A program made the position numbers and the translations under genes. The notes under the pieces were generated by a model that was not told the DNA's origin, did not search any database, and saw nothing but the letters and a program-made list of their open reading frames with translations. Shown in pieces: positions 53,961 to 63,014 of a stretch of DNA of 64,000 nucleotides. The DNA is from CAZPMT01 sp964587655 (GTDB lineage: Bacteria; Hydrogenedentota; Hydrogenedentia; Hydrogenedentales; SLHB01), in contig CAZPMT010000012.1 in NCBI GenBank assembly GCA_964587655.1, forward strand, positions 16,855 through 80,854. Reading direction: 5' to 3'. Position 1 is the stretch's first letter; each line of letters opens with the position of its first letter.

Positions 53961-54769
53961 GGGATTCTTCAGAACTCTGTTAAGCGGCGAAGAGACAATT
54001 CCACACTATTCACAGCAAGATCCATGCCCAAAAGTGCCCAAATCGGTCCGAAAAGACAGAACACCCCTCGGAGCTGTCAAATCGTTGCAAAGTATACCAT
54101 CATCCCCCGCCCTCTGTCAAGCAAGGAAACAGATCGCCCAACAGGTCGGTCGCTGGACCGTCAGATTGGGGGCGAGTCGCATCCTGCCAATCGTTGATTG
54201 CATCCGTCGTCGGGAAGGCATCAGTGACACGGCCGCCGTCTCACAAGAAACAGGATGTCACGAAGACCAACGGCTGCCGCCGATCTGGGTTCGAGGACAC
54301 GTAAGTCGTCGTGACGATCTGCGGAGTCTCGTGCCGCGGCTTGCGGAATTTAGCGTAACCTTATAGATTTTGTCGGCTTTCCCCTAACATTTCCGTTGTG
54401 AGGGACGCGGTTTGGGCCGCCATAAGATCTTGGATTTCAAGTCTTTACAGCGCTCGCAAACGGCCTCTTCTGACAGGTTGTTTCTCATGGATCTTGGTGC
54501 TTGCCTTGCTTCGTCAAACATGGTAAAGTATAAGTAGAGGGTTAGCTTAGTCGAGTTTCATATCAGTACGCCGACAAGAATGCCTCCCATGGCATCAGAT
54601 CGGCTTCACACTTAGTATGCACGGGCTGTTGGCGGCCGGAGTGCAGGGCCGCACCGCTGTTGCGTCGTCAGTCCGTACTTGCTTGCAGTCCCTTCAGTGA
54701 TCAGTTGCTGTGATCTATTTGCTGCAGTTCAGAGTGTCGAAGCGCGCGTAACGCAGGGAGGAAGCAGAG
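53961..54769. other. 800-bp divergent intergenic region
   Basis: Between dnaG and the 947-residue gene. It holds the dnaG promoter and, on the plus strand, a possible promoter TTGCTT (54506-54511)-17 bp-TATAAG (54529-54534) for the large gene, which would give a leader of over 200 nt. A 150-codon frame covering 53914-54366 has no recognisable protein character and runs through the dnaG promoter. Otherwise I see nothing in it. Confidence 0.45.
54091..54120 (-). promoter_or_regulatory. Strong sigma-70 promoter of dnaG-rpoD
   Basis: On the minus strand TTGACA (54120-54115), an 18-bp spacer, then TATACT (54096-54091). It lies 131 bases upstream of the dnaG start. No other comparable box is visible in the region. 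Confidence 0.65.
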
Positions 54770-57613
54770 ATGAATCGGCCGATATTGCAGTTGCACCGCA
54801 GGTATCGATATGTACGTCTTGGGTGTTTCGCGGTTCTTGCCGCCATCTTGGCGGGAGGGCCGGGGTGGGCGGGGACTGGGTCTGCCGGGGAAGACCCGTG
54901 TGTCCCTCCGAACGTTGCAGTCCGGGGCCATGTAACGCTCACCAACAACACGGGGGAAACTGCCAACGATCTCCACTTCTACATGTACCAGAGTGACCGG
55001 CCGGAAGTGGAAGTTGAGGGCGCCAGCGCTGGTTCGGACACTTTCGGAACCGTAGGCGTCGGCCTGGATTCCAACAACAACAAGGACGTCCCGCCGGGCG
55101 TCGGTCCCCCCTTCCATGGCGCAGGTGTGGACATGTCCGGTGGGTCCGTGCCGCCCGGAGGCCCGGTTACTATTGACGTCATGTTGTGCATGACCGAGAA
55201 GAACGTGCTGAAGATCTGCTGCATCGAGTGGACCAAGGACGGCGTGCCCATCGCCGGTGGCGGCGGGGCCGACGGTGGATTCCGGGCGGGTGAGCCAGGT
55301 GGGGGAGGTGGAGGCGGCAACACGGATGACACGGGCGGCGGCGGCCAAGGCGCCCAAGGCGGCGGCGGCGGCACAGGAAACTACGTCCACATGATATCCA
55401 TCGAGAATGACAGCTACACGGATTGCATGCTTGTGCCTGAACTGAAGCTGCTGGCATCCATGACGTACTATGCCGACGTGACAAGCATCGACTGGGCAAA
55501 CATCGACCCAGTGAAGAATGACAAGAACGAGCCTCCGGTGATTATCCAGCCTCGCGGGAAGTGGTGGTACGCCTTCGAAACGACGGGGTCTTACGTGGGC
55601 GGCCACATCTACCTGAAGTTCGACATGAAACCCGTATCATGCGGGAAGGCGGGAGGTCCGAAAGTCGATGACGACGACACCACCATCATCATCGGCGATC
55701 ACCCCGTTGCCGACTTGGGTCCGGACTTCGATACGGACAGCTTGTCCGATAACTGGGAGTACGTTTTTGACCTTTCCTCGACGGATGACGGAAGCGGCAA
55801 CCCGGACAACGGACCTCTGGGCGATCCCGACGGCGATGGGTTCACGAACGAGCGCGAGCAGGCCGTGCTGAGCGATCCCCGGGATGCGACGTCTCCTCCG
55901 GCGGTTGCAACGGGATATGACCTGCTCCGCACGGTCGCGCCGGTCGCCTGCAGCTTCGGCCCGCCGCACAGCGCGGCGATTCCCGCCGATTTCTTCGGTC
56001 CCGGATCAGACCCGTTCGAGGGCTCGGTTGTCCTCGAGGGCCAACCGTTGATCACTTCTCCCGATTGTCCGGGCGCACCCCTCGGTCAGACCGACACGAT
56101 TATCAGGCGCACCCAACCCGCGGCGTTCCCCGGGCTCCCTTCGGTTGACACGGTCCCGATCGAAATCATCGGGCTGGCTCTGGTAAGTGTAGCGCCGATC
56201 ACGGTCACATACAACGGCGGCGGGAGCTCGTTGCAGTGGGACGTCCGCATGTCGGTGACGCAGACGACGCCCTCGACGGGCCAGATGAACATCACGAAGA
56301 CGCATGGCAACGGGGGCACGTTCGATTCGATGCTCCTGGTTCTCCCGCTCTTCACTTTCACAGAGGTCGGGAACCCGGGCCATAAAATCGAACTATTGGG
56401 ACCGATGATTGGATGGCAGGACTTCCTGACCGGTTCTTGCGCGTGGCAGGCTCTGGCGCCTGAACTCGAGTGCCCGCAGTGCGCGTCGAATTTCGTCGAG
56501 GGATATCAGAACGGGACAAAGACGCCGTTCACACTGTACGGGAACCAACTCACTTGGACGCTCGAACCGTCGTGCCCGGACGCGGCCTCACAGCCCGATG
56601 ACGTTTTGGCTGGTGTAGATCTCCTGACTTGCGGGACGGCGGAGTACGAATTCGGCATGTTGAATCCGCCGATCCCGGCGGACTTCTTTGCTCCCGGTTC
56701 CGATCCGTTCGAAGGCACAGTGGTATTCCGTGGGGAGCCTCTCGGGACCAACCCGCGATGCTCGGGGACCTTGGGCCCCGCGGATACGCTCATCCGAAGG
56801 TCCGGACCGGCGCCCCTGCCGTTGCCGGAATCTACGTGCACGATCCCCACCGAGATTATCGCGTTGAACTTGGTGAGCGTGGAGCCGATCGTGGTTACCA
56901 CCGGAGGCAAGACCGACTCGTTCTTCGACGTCTTCTTCGAGGTATCGGTGACGCCGCCCTCCACGGGTTCGATGACTATCACGCGGAACAGCGCGAACGG
57001 CGGCATGTTCACGTCGGATTTCTACGTGCAGCCGAAATTCAGGTTCTGCGAAGTGGGCAACCCTGCCAATGAGCGTGTGCTCGACGTTCCCTCATCCGCC
57101 GTGCATCTTACCGGAAGCGGCATTCCGTGGATCAACGATTCCTCGGGGCTTGAATGGCCGGGGTGCTCGACCAACTTCGTGCCGGGAGTCCTGTCGTCGG
57201 CGAAGTTCATTTCGGGAGCGAAGACGCCCTTCACGTTTTCCGGCGCGGGCGCGTCGTTGACGTTCGAACCAGCGGACCTCAGCCCCGACACGGACAGTGA
57301 CGGCCTGACGGCCTTTGAAGAGGCCGCGCTTGGCACCGATCCCGGCAATCCCGATTCCGACAGCGACCAACTCCCTGACGGTTGGGAGGCGCAGTATGGC
57401 CTCGATCCGCTCGATGGGACGGGGAACAGCGGCGGTAGTGGCGATGCCGATGGGGACGGCGTCTCGAACTACGCCGAGTACCTACTCGGCAGCAACCCGT
57501 TGGATCCGAATGACCCCGAGCCCGTCGTCCCCGTGGCGGGCGGCGCGGCGGCCGTCGTCCTGCTTGGAGTGGGCGTTGCACTCCTTCGGCGGCGATCTCG
57601 CCGTTCGCAATAG
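54770..57613 (+). CDS. Large secreted/surface protein with duplicated domain and calcium-binding repeats
   Basis: A 947-residue protein. A signal helix (FAVLAAILAGGPGWA) is followed by a Gly-rich segment near 175-205. Aspartate-rich type-3-like repeats (DPDGDGFTNERE near 360, DTDSDGLTAFEE near 845, DADGDGVSNYAEY near 895) probably bind calcium. A module beginning PADFF.PGSDPFEG occurs twice, at about residues 402 and 632, with shared 'DTIIRR', 'EIIALNLVSV' and 'GAKTPFT/NGTKTPFT' phrases. The C-terminus is one helix plus basic residues (VVPVAGGAAAVVLLGVGVAL then RRRSRR), like a sorting/anchor tail. GGGAGG precedes the ATG. Function unknown, probably cell-surface. Confidence 0.7.
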   Translation: MNRPILQLHRRYRYVRLGCFAVLAAILAGGPGWAGTGSAGEDPCVPPNVAVRGHVTLTNNTGETANDLHFYMYQSDRPEVEVEGASAGSDTFGTVGVGLDSNNNKDVPPGVGPPFHGAGVDMSGGSVPPGGPVTIDVMLCMTEKNVLKICCIEWTKDGVPIAGGGGADGGFRAGEPGGGGGGGNTDDTGGGGQGAQGGGGGTGNYVHMISIENDSYTDCMLVPELKLLASMTYYADVTSIDWANIDPVKNDKNEPPVIIQPRGKWWYAFETTGSYVGGHIYLKFDMKPVSCGKAGGPKVDDDDTTIIIGDHPVADLGPDFDTDSLSDNWEYVFDLSSTDDGSGNPDNGPLGDPDGDGFTNEREQAVLSDPRDATSPPAVATGYDLLRTVAPVACSFGPPHSAAIPADFFGPGSDPFEGSVVLEGQPLITSPDCPGAPLGQTDTIIRRTQPAAFPGLPSVDTVPIEIIGLALVSVAPITVTYNGGGSSLQWDVRMSVTQTTPSTGQMNITKTHGNGGTFDSMLLVLPLFTFTEVGNPGHKIELLGPMIGWQDFLTGSCAWQALAPELECPQCASNFVEGYQNGTKTPFTLYGNQLTWTLEPSCPDAASQPDDVLAGVDLLTCGTAEYEFGMLNPPIPADFFAPGSDPFEGTVVFRGEPLGTNPRCSGTLGPADTLIRRSGPAPLPLPESTCTIPTEIIALNLVSVEPIVVTTGGKTDSFFDVFFEVSVTPPSTGSMTITRNSANGGMFTSDFYVQPKFRFCEVGNPANERVLDVPSSAVHLTGSGIPWINDSSGLEWPGCSTNFVPGVLSSAKFISGAKTPFTFSGAGASLTFEPADLSPDTDSDGLTAFEEAALGTDPGNPDSDSDQLPDGWEAQYGLDPLDGTGNSGGSGDADGDGVSNYAEYLLGSNPLDPNDPEPVVPVAGGAAAVVLLGVGVALLRRRSRRSQ

Positions 57614-57655
57614 GTGTTCGATATGTCCTGAAATGAGGGCAGCAAAGGGTGACAC

Positions 57656-57697
57656 CCAGGGGCCGGAAGGCGCTTCTTCCGGCCCTTGGCCTTTTTG
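57656..57697 (+). terminator. Rho-independent terminator of the large secreted-protein gene
   Basis: Stem GGGCCGGAAG / CTTCCGGCCC (57660-57669 and 57676-57685) with a six-base loop, then a U-tract (CTTTTT at 57691-57696). It lies 43 bases after the stop codon. Confidence 0.75.
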
Positions 57698-57809
57698 ACT
57701 CGCCGCATACTCAAAACGGCAGTTGCCGCGTGGCTTTTCGTGTAGGGATACGTCGTGTCTCCTTCTTCGTGAGACAAAGTTATCACTCATGAGTGAGTGC
57801 AAACCGCGC

Positions 57810-57913
57810 ACCGTGTCATTGCGAACGAAGTGAAGCAATCTCGAAAGCCCGTGCTCGCATTGCGCCTATGACGAATGCCAGAGATTGCTTCACTTCGTTC
57901 GCAATGACACGGT
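57810..57913. repeat. Long hairpin element 2 (33-bp perfect arms, 38-nt loop)
   Basis: The arms at 57810-57842 and 57881-57913 are perfectly complementary over 33 bases, built on CATTGCGAACGAAGTGAAGC. This core resembles a repeat I know from many unrelated bacterial genomes. The loop is 38 nt. It is located between the terminator of the large gene and the sulfur-regulator promoter. Confidence 0.9.
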
Positions 57914-58003
57914 AAGTCTAACTGCCGCTTCCAGGCTTATGCTAAACGCGGCCTTCCGCGAGACAATCCACTCTTCCTATTCAGACCCCGCGGAACAGCA
58001 GAC

Positions 58004-58032
58004 TTGACACGGCTCTGGGGATGCGTTAGACT
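58004..58032 (+). promoter_or_regulatory. Sigma-70 promoter of the Rrf2/sulfate operon
   Basis: TTGACA (58004-58009), 17-bp spacer, TAGACT (58027-58032). The transcription start would fall near 58039, at the left half of the operator. Confidence 0.75.
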
Positions 58033-58038
58033 ATAAAG

Positions 58039-58055
58039 CCTATCAAGCAGATAGG
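58039..58055 (+). promoter_or_regulatory. Candidate Rrf2-regulator operator
   Basis: CCTATC-AAGCA-GATAGG is a perfect 17-bp inverted repeat just after the -10 box, 18 bases before the Rrf2 start codon. A bound protein would block transcription initiation, so negative autoregulation of the regulator and the sulfate importer genes is likely. Confidence 0.7.
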
Positions 58056-58073
58056 GTGTATGGAGTATTCGCC

Positions 58074-58526
58074 ATGCTCAGCAAGAAGGCCAAGTATGCA
58101 CTTCAGGCGATGATCCTGCTCGCCCAGCAATACGATTCGGGTCCCGTTCTTATCGCCGATCTCGCCGAGCGCGGCAGGATGCCCCGGAAGTTTCTTGAAC
58201 TGATCCTGCTCTCGCTCAAGAACCACGGTCTCCTCCAAAGTCGAAAGGGAAGAGGAGGAGGATACTCTCTTGGGCGGCCTCCCGGCCAAATCACAATGGG
58301 CGAAGTCATACGGATTGTCGAAGGTCCTCTGGCGCCGCTGCCGTGCGTCAGCAAGATCGCCTATCACCGATGCGAGGAGTGCGCCGACGAACGCACGTGC
58401 GGCATTCGGCTGGTCATGAAAGAAGTGCGCGACGGCATCGCGAACATCCTGGACGGCACGACGTTCGATGACGTCCTCAAGCGCGTCAAGAAGGCGGAAA
58501 AGGCCGTCCGGGCGAAAGGAAGGTGA
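58074..58526 (+). CDS. Rrf2-family transcriptional regulator, cysteine-containing (sulfur metabolism)
   Basis: A 150-residue winged-helix regulator: [18 protein letters not shown], '[20 protein letters not shown]', '[20 protein letters not shown]' and '[18 protein letters not shown]'. Cys91, 100, 103 and 109 (C-X8-C-X2-C-X5-C) could hold an iron-sulfur cluster as in IscR. It heads the sulfate importer operon; the next gene starts one base after its stop. CymR/CysR-type Rrf2 proteins control sulfur assimilation, so sulfate- or cysteine-responsive repression is the natural inference. ATG 58074 matches the family start. Confidence 0.85.
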   Translation: MLSKKAKYALQAMILLAQQYDSGPVLIADLAERGRMPRKFLELILLSLKNHGLLQSRKGRGGGYSLGRPPGQITMGEVIRIVEGPLAPLPCVSKIAYHRCEECADERTCGIRLVMKEVRDGIANILDGTTFDDVLKRVKKAEKAVRAKGR

Positions 58527-58527
58527 A

Positions 58528-59562
58528 ATGAGATCTCAGATGTCTTTTCGGTTGCGCCTAGCGTCAGCGTTGGCGGGCCTGTTGGTCATGACCGTGGCGG
58601 CGATTCAGTCCGGCGCGCACGCGCAAACGGAATTGCTCAACGTCTCCTATGATCCGACCCGCGAACTCTATCAAGAGTTCAACAAGGCGTTCACGGATTA
58701 TTGGAGCAAGCAGTCAGGCGCCGCGGTGACGATACGGCAGTCGCACGGGGGCTCCGGCAAACAGGCCCGCGCGGTCATCGACGGTCTCGATGCGGACGTT
58801 GTCACGCTGGCCCTCGCGTACGATATCGACATGCTCGGCGAGAAGGCGCATCTGCTGCCGGCGGACTGGCAATCGCGTCTGCCCAACAACAGTTGTCCCT
58901 ACACCTCGACCATCGTCTTCGTGGTGCACAAAGACAACCCGCGAGGCATCAAGGATTGGGACGATCTCGTGAAGGAGGGCGTGTCGGTGATCACGCCGAA
59001 TCCCAAGACTTCCGGCGGCGCCCGATGGAACTACCTCGCCGCGTGGGGCTACGCGTTGAAGCGATCTAACGGCGATGAGGCCGCCGCGACGGATTTCGTC
59101 GCGCGCCTGTTCAAGAACGTGCCCGTCCTCGACACAGGCGCACGCGGCTCGACGACGACGTTTGCGGAACGCGGGATGGGCGACGTGTTGATCTCCTGGG
59201 AGAACGAAGCCCTGCTGATTGTCAACACCATCGGAAAAGGCCGGTTCGAGATCCTGGTTCCTTCGCTGAGCATTCTCGCGGAGCCTCCCGTCGCCGTCGT
59301 GGACGCCGTGGCGGACAAGCACGGCACGCGCGCTACGGCACAGGCGTACCTCGAGTACCTGTATTCCGAAACGGGCCAGGGGATCTGTGCAAAGCATTAC
59401 TACCGCCCGACGCTTGCGTCGGTCGCGGAAAAACACGCCGCGCAGTTTCCCAAGCTGGAAATGTTCACCATCAAGGACCTGTTCGGCGGCTGGAAACAGG
59501 CCCAGAAGAAACATTTCGCCGAGGGCGGCGTCTTCGACACGATTTTCCAACCGCACTCGTAG
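58528..59562 (+). CDS. sbp: Sulfate/thiosulfate-binding periplasmic protein
   Basis: A 344-residue protein with a signal peptide ([20 protein letters not shown], then HAQ). The sulfate-binding signature [15 protein letters not shown] is followed by '[20 protein letters not shown]', '[18 protein letters not shown]', '[20 protein letters not shown]' and '[20 protein letters not shown]'. It captures sulfate or thiosulfate in the periplasm for the CysTWA transporter. ATG 58528 has GGAAGG upstream and directly follows the Rrf2 stop. Length is normal. Confidence 0.92.
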   Translation: MRSQMSFRLRLASALAGLLVMTVAAIQSGAHAQTELLNVSYDPTRELYQEFNKAFTDYWSKQSGAAVTIRQSHGGSGKQARAVIDGLDADVVTLALAYDIDMLGEKAHLLPADWQSRLPNNSCPYTSTIVFVVHKDNPRGIKDWDDLVKEGVSVITPNPKTSGGARWNYLAAWGYALKRSNGDEAAATDFVARLFKNVPVLDTGARGSTTTFAERGMGDVLISWENEALLIVNTIGKGRFEILVPSLSILAEPPVAVVDAVADKHGTRATAQAYLEYLYSETGQGICAKHYYRPTLASVAEKHAAQFPKLEMFTIKDLFGGWKQAQKKHFAEGGVFDTIFQPHS

Positions 59563-59623
59563 GCGCGTGGATCGCGAAGAGGAACCACGCATGCAAGAGC
59601 AAACCGAACACCTTTCGGCATTC

Positions 59624-59730
59624 GTGCGGTTCCGTGGACGCGGCGTCCTCGCCGCGTTTCGGCGACACACTCTGCGTCAAGCGGTTCTTGACGAAAACGC
59701 GGCGAGGACGCCGCGTCCACGGAACCGCAC
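59624..59730. repeat. Long hairpin element 3 (36-bp perfect arms, 35-nt loop)
   Basis: The arms at 59624-59659 and 59695-59730 are perfectly complementary over 36 bases (ends GTGCGGTTCCGTGGACGCGG). The loop is 35 nt. It sits inside the sulfate operon between sbp and the first permease gene, where a stable hairpin could lower downstream expression. Confidence 0.9.
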
Positions 59731-59787
59731 GGCGCGAGTTCTCCGTTACGGTCTCGAATCTTACGTACTGGTCTTGGAGGAGCGGGA

Positions 59788-60627
59788 ATGAGCGCGGTGG
59801 CAAAGCGAAAGAACATCTTGCCCGGGTTCGGACTGACGATGGGCTTCACGCTCACCTATCTCGGGCTCATTGTGATCATCCCGTTGTCCATGCTCTTCCT
59901 TCGGACGGCCTCGATGGGCTGGGGCGACATCTGGGACACCGTGACGGCGCCGCGCGCGCTTGCCGCGTTCAAGTTGAGCTTTGGCGCTTCCTTCGCTGCG
60001 GCAAGCATCAACGCGATCTTTGGGTTAGTCGTGGCCTGGGTTCTGGTTCGCTACGCGTTTCCCGGCAAGGCCCTCGTGGACGCGCTGGTCGACCTGCCCT
60101 TTGCCCTGCCCACTGCCGTGGCGGGCATCGCACTCACGGCGATCTACTCCGCGAACGGCTGGATCGGCAAGTACCTCGCGGCGGCCGGCATCAAGGTGGC
60201 CTATGCGCCCCTCGGCATCGTCGTCGCGCTGACGTTCATCGGTCTGCCTTTCCTTGTCCGCACACTGCAACCGGTAATCCGCGAGATGGACCCGGAGGTC
60301 GAGGAAGTGGCCGCCAGTTTGGGCGCGCGCCGGTGGCAGACCTTCCTGCGTGTGATCCTGCCCGGGCTTCTGCCCGCCCTGCTGACGGGTTTTACGATGG
60401 CGTTCGCCCGCGCACTTGGCGAGTATGGGTCAGTCGTTTTCATATCCGGAAACATGCCCATGCGCACCGAGATCGCGCCGCTCCTTATCATGACCAAGCT
60501 CGAGGAATACGACTACGCTGGAGCAACGGCGATTGCCGCCGCCATGCTCGTGCTTTCGTTCCTCCTGCTGTTTTGCATCAACCTCCTGCAGTGGTTCAGC
60601 CGGAGGCGCCAGGCCGGGATGGCATAG
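59788..60627 (+). CDS. cysT: Sulfate ABC transporter permease CysT
   Basis: A 279-residue inner-membrane permease with six helices: '[20 protein letters not shown]', '[20 protein letters not shown]', '[19 protein letters not shown]', and the EAA loop '[20 protein letters not shown]' '[20 protein letters not shown]'. The C-terminus contains '[20 protein letters not shown]'. Motifs match CysT/CysU rather than CysW. GGAGCGGGA precedes the ATG. It pairs with CysW to form the channel. Confidence 0.9.
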   Translation: MSAVAKRKNILPGFGLTMGFTLTYLGLIVIIPLSMLFLRTASMGWGDIWDTVTAPRALAAFKLSFGASFAAASINAIFGLVVAWVLVRYAFPGKALVDALVDLPFALPTAVAGIALTAIYSANGWIGKYLAAAGIKVAYAPLGIVVALTFIGLPFLVRTLQPVIREMDPEVEEVAASLGARRWQTFLRVILPGLLPALLTGFTMAFARALGEYGSVVFISGNMPMRTEIAPLLIMTKLEEYDYAGATAIAAAMLVLSFLLLFCINLLQWFSRRRQAGMA

Positions 60628-60629
60628 AG

Positions 60630-60655
60630 AGACAAGGGGTTGCAACCCCTTGTCT
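60630..60655. repeat. Perfect 26-bp palindrome between cysT and cysW
   Basis: The two 13-base halves AGACAAGGGGTTG / CAACCCCTTGTCT meet with no loop, three bases after the cysT stop. The TTTGTTG that follows is weakly terminator-like. It may be another dispersed palindrome or an attenuator within the operon. Confidence 0.7.
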
Positions 60656-60695
60656 TTGTTGCAGGCGTTATTCCATTTTGTGAAGGGATTTGTCG

Positions 60696-61583
60696 TTGAA
60701 GAAGAAACCCGATCCGACGCGAGACCGCGCGGGTTCGCGTCACATAACCGAATCCGCGCCGGTCCGTTGGCTGCTGATCGCCGTCGCGCTGGGTTTCCTC
60801 CTGATGTTTCTGCTTGTGCCGCTTGTGGCGGTCTTCGTCCACGCATTCGGACAGGGCATCCGGCTTTACTGGCAGGCCATCGCCGACGCGGACGCCCTTG
60901 CCGCAATCAAACTGACTTTGCTTACCGCGGCGATCGCGGTCCCCCTGAACATCGTGTTTGGTCTGGCGGCCTCGTGGGCCATTGCCAAATTCGAGTTTGC
61001 AGGCAAGAGCGTTCTCACCACGCTCATCGAGCTTCCGTTCACTGTATCTCCGGTGATTGCCGGCGCCGTTTTCGTGCTGTTGTTCGGCGCACAGGGTCTG
61101 CTGGGTCCTTGGCTCGCCGCACACGGCTTCAAGATCATCTTCGCCTTCCCCGGTATCGTCATCGCGACGATGTTCGTGACATTCCCGCTCGTGGCTCGCG
61201 AGCTGATTCCCTTGATGCAGATGATGGGCAACGATGACGAAGAGGCGGCCCTGTCGCTGGGCGCAAGCGGCCCGCAAACTTTCCTCCGGATCACGTTGCC
61301 CAACATCCGGTGGGGGCTGTTGTACGGCGTCGTCCTGTGCACGGCCCGATCCATGGGCGAATTCGGCGCGGTATCGGTCGTTTCAGGCCACATCCGCGGA
61401 TTGACCAACACCATGCCGCTCCATATCGAGATCCTTTACAACGAATACAATTTCGTCGCAGCGTTCGCCGTGGCGTCATTGCTGGCCCTGGTGAGTCTCG
61501 CGACTTTGTGCGGGAAGCAACTCCTCGAGTGGCAATCGCGGCGCGGCCTCGCTCACGGCGAGGACGAATACGCCGGAGATTAG
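60696..61583 (+). CDS. cysW: Sulfate ABC transporter permease CysW
   Basis: A 295-residue permease with six helices: 'LLIAVALGFLLMFLLVPLVA', 'FVHAFGQGIRLYWQAI', 'ASWAIAKFEFAGKSVLTTLI', 'ELPFTVSPVIAGAVFVLLF' and the EAA loop 'DDEEAALSLGASGPQTFLRI' 'TLPNIRWGLLYGVVLCTARS'. The 'LTNTMPLHIEILYNEYNF' C-terminus is diagnostic of CysW. No ATG fits; TTG 60696 is chosen because GAAGGG lies eight bases upstream, with TTG 60690 as alternative. Confidence 0.88.
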   Translation: MKKKPDPTRDRAGSRHITESAPVRWLLIAVALGFLLMFLLVPLVAVFVHAFGQGIRLYWQAIADADALAAIKLTLLTAAIAVPLNIVFGLAASWAIAKFEFAGKSVLTTLIELPFTVSPVIAGAVFVLLFGAQGLLGPWLAAHGFKIIFAFPGIVIATMFVTFPLVARELIPLMQMMGNDDEEAALSLGASGPQTFLRITLPNIRWGLLYGVVLCTARSMGEFGAVSVVSGHIRGLTNTMPLHIEILYNEYNFVAAFAVASLLALVSLATLCGKQLLEWQSRRGLAHGEDEYAGD

Positions 61584-61608
61584 AGATGATTGAGGAATCG
61601 GTCTTGCC

Positions 61609-62679
61609 ATGAGCATTGAAGTGCGCAACGTAAGCAAGCGCTTCGGGAGCTTTGAAGCGTTGAAGGATGTAAGTCTCCATGTCGAGACCGGCGAACTGGT
61701 CGCGTTGCTCGGCCCGTCCGGTTCGGGCAAGACCACGCTCTTGCGCGTTATCGCCGGCCTCGAGGCGCCCGACCGCGGAACGATCCTGCTCGCGGGAGAA
61801 GACACCACGGCGCAAGGGGTGCAGCAGCGCCGGGTCGGGTTCGTGTTCCAGCACTATGCCCTGTTCCGGCACATGACCGTCTTCGACAACGTGGCGTTCG
61901 GCCTCAAGGTCCGGCCGCGGCGCGTGCGTCCCTCGAAGCAGGAGATTCGCGACAAGGTGATGGGGCTGCTCCGGCTCGTGCAGATCGATCGCATGGCGTT
62001 TCGCCGGCCCGCGCAGTTGTCCGGAGGCCAGCGCCAGCGCGTCGCCCTGGCGCGCGCACTCGCCGTCGAGCCCAAGGTCCTGCTGCTGGATGAGCCGTTT
62101 GGCGCGCTCGACGCGAAGGTGCGCAAGGAACTCCGCCGCTGGCTGCGCCGGCTTCACGACGAGATCCACGTCACGAGCGTCTTCGTCACGCACGACCAGG
62201 AAGAGGCCCTCGAGGTGGCCGACCGCGTAGTGGTCATGAACGAGGGCCGCATCGAGCAGGTGGGATCCTCCGAGGAGGTGTATCACCATCCGGCCAACCC
62301 GTTCGTGTACAATTTTCTTGGCGATGTGAATCTGTTTCACGGACGCGTGCAAGACGGCAAGGCATATATCGTTCAACCCGGATCGCGAGCGCCGGAAGAG
62401 GTCCCAGGCGAAGACGCAATGCCGGCCCTTGTCTTCGTGCGGCCCCATCTGCTCGATATCGATCATCAGCCCTCCGGGGCGCAGTCGTTCCGCGGCGAGA
62501 TCACATACATCAATCCCGCGGGGCCTATCGTGAAGATCGAGCTCGTGAGCGAGTGGGGTCACAACGTCCAGGTAAACCTCTCTCAGGAGCGGTATCGCGA
62601 ACTGGGTCTCGACAAAGGAATGGATGTGTTCGTGATCCCCAGGGAGATGAAAGCCTTTCTCGAAGGAGAAACCGCTTAG
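61609..62679 (+). CDS. cysA: Sulfate ABC transporter ATP-binding protein CysA
   Basis: A 356-residue ATPase. Walker A is [21 protein letters not shown]-loop [20 protein letters not shown], signature [20 protein letters not shown], Walker [21 protein letters not shown] and H-loop [20 protein letters not shown] follow. A C-terminal TOBE-like domain occupies about 240-356 ('[18 protein letters not shown]'). '[20 protein letters not shown]' is characteristic of CysA. It completes the importer encoded with sbp, cysT and cysW. Confidence 0.92.
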   Translation: MSIEVRNVSKRFGSFEALKDVSLHVETGELVALLGPSGSGKTTLLRVIAGLEAPDRGTILLAGEDTTAQGVQQRRVGFVFQHYALFRHMTVFDNVAFGLKVRPRRVRPSKQEIRDKVMGLLRLVQIDRMAFRRPAQLSGGQRQRVALARALAVEPKVLLLDEPFGALDAKVRKELRRWLRRLHDEIHVTSVFVTHDQEEALEVADRVVVMNEGRIEQVGSSEEVYHHPANPFVYNFLGDVNLFHGRVQDGKAYIVQPGSRAPEEVPGEDAMPALVFVRPHLLDIDHQPSGAQSFRGEITYINPAGPIVKIELVSEWGHNVQVNLSQERYRELGLDKGMDVFVIPREMKAFLEGETA

Positions 62680-62742
62680 AGTGCGTACGGAAAATGTCCG
62701 CGCCATTCACATGAGGAATGGCAACCTATCTGAAAGCACTGG

Positions 62743-62834
62743 CCATGTAGGTCCGGTTTGTAACCGGGCCACCTCAGCGGCGTCCCCAATATGTTGCGCA
62801 TGACTTGGTCCGGTTACAAACCGGACCTACATGG
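62743..62834. repeat. Long hairpin element 4 (29-bp arms, 34-nt loop)
   Basis: The arms at 62743-62771 and 62806-62834 are complementary with one mismatch; their outer ends carry CCATGTAGGTCCGG, linking them to the GTAGGWC palindromes. The 34-nt loop is unrelated to the other elements. It lies between cysA and clpB, after the sulfate operon. Confidence 0.88.
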
Positions 62835-63014
62835 GCCTTCCGTACAGTCTCTTAGACTCTGCGGCGCGCGTTTCAAAATGAAACGCCGCCAAGCCGCGTT
62901 GAAACATCGGGGACATGCCGCGTTCTGTAAGTCCTTTTATACCAATGGCTCAAGCATGGCATGGCGCTTGTACCTTGAAGGCGGCAGAACTTGCCGTTTG
63001 AAGGAGAATCGGTG

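Noticed and set aside
53914..54366. 150-codon open frame upstream of dnaG
   Set aside because: It runs through the dnaG start and promoter on the other strand and shows no protein-family character.
62835..63014. Heat-shock promoter or CIRCE element before clpB
   Set aside because: TTGAAA-like and CCCCAT-like pieces do not have acceptable spacing, and no CIRCE inverted repeat is present.
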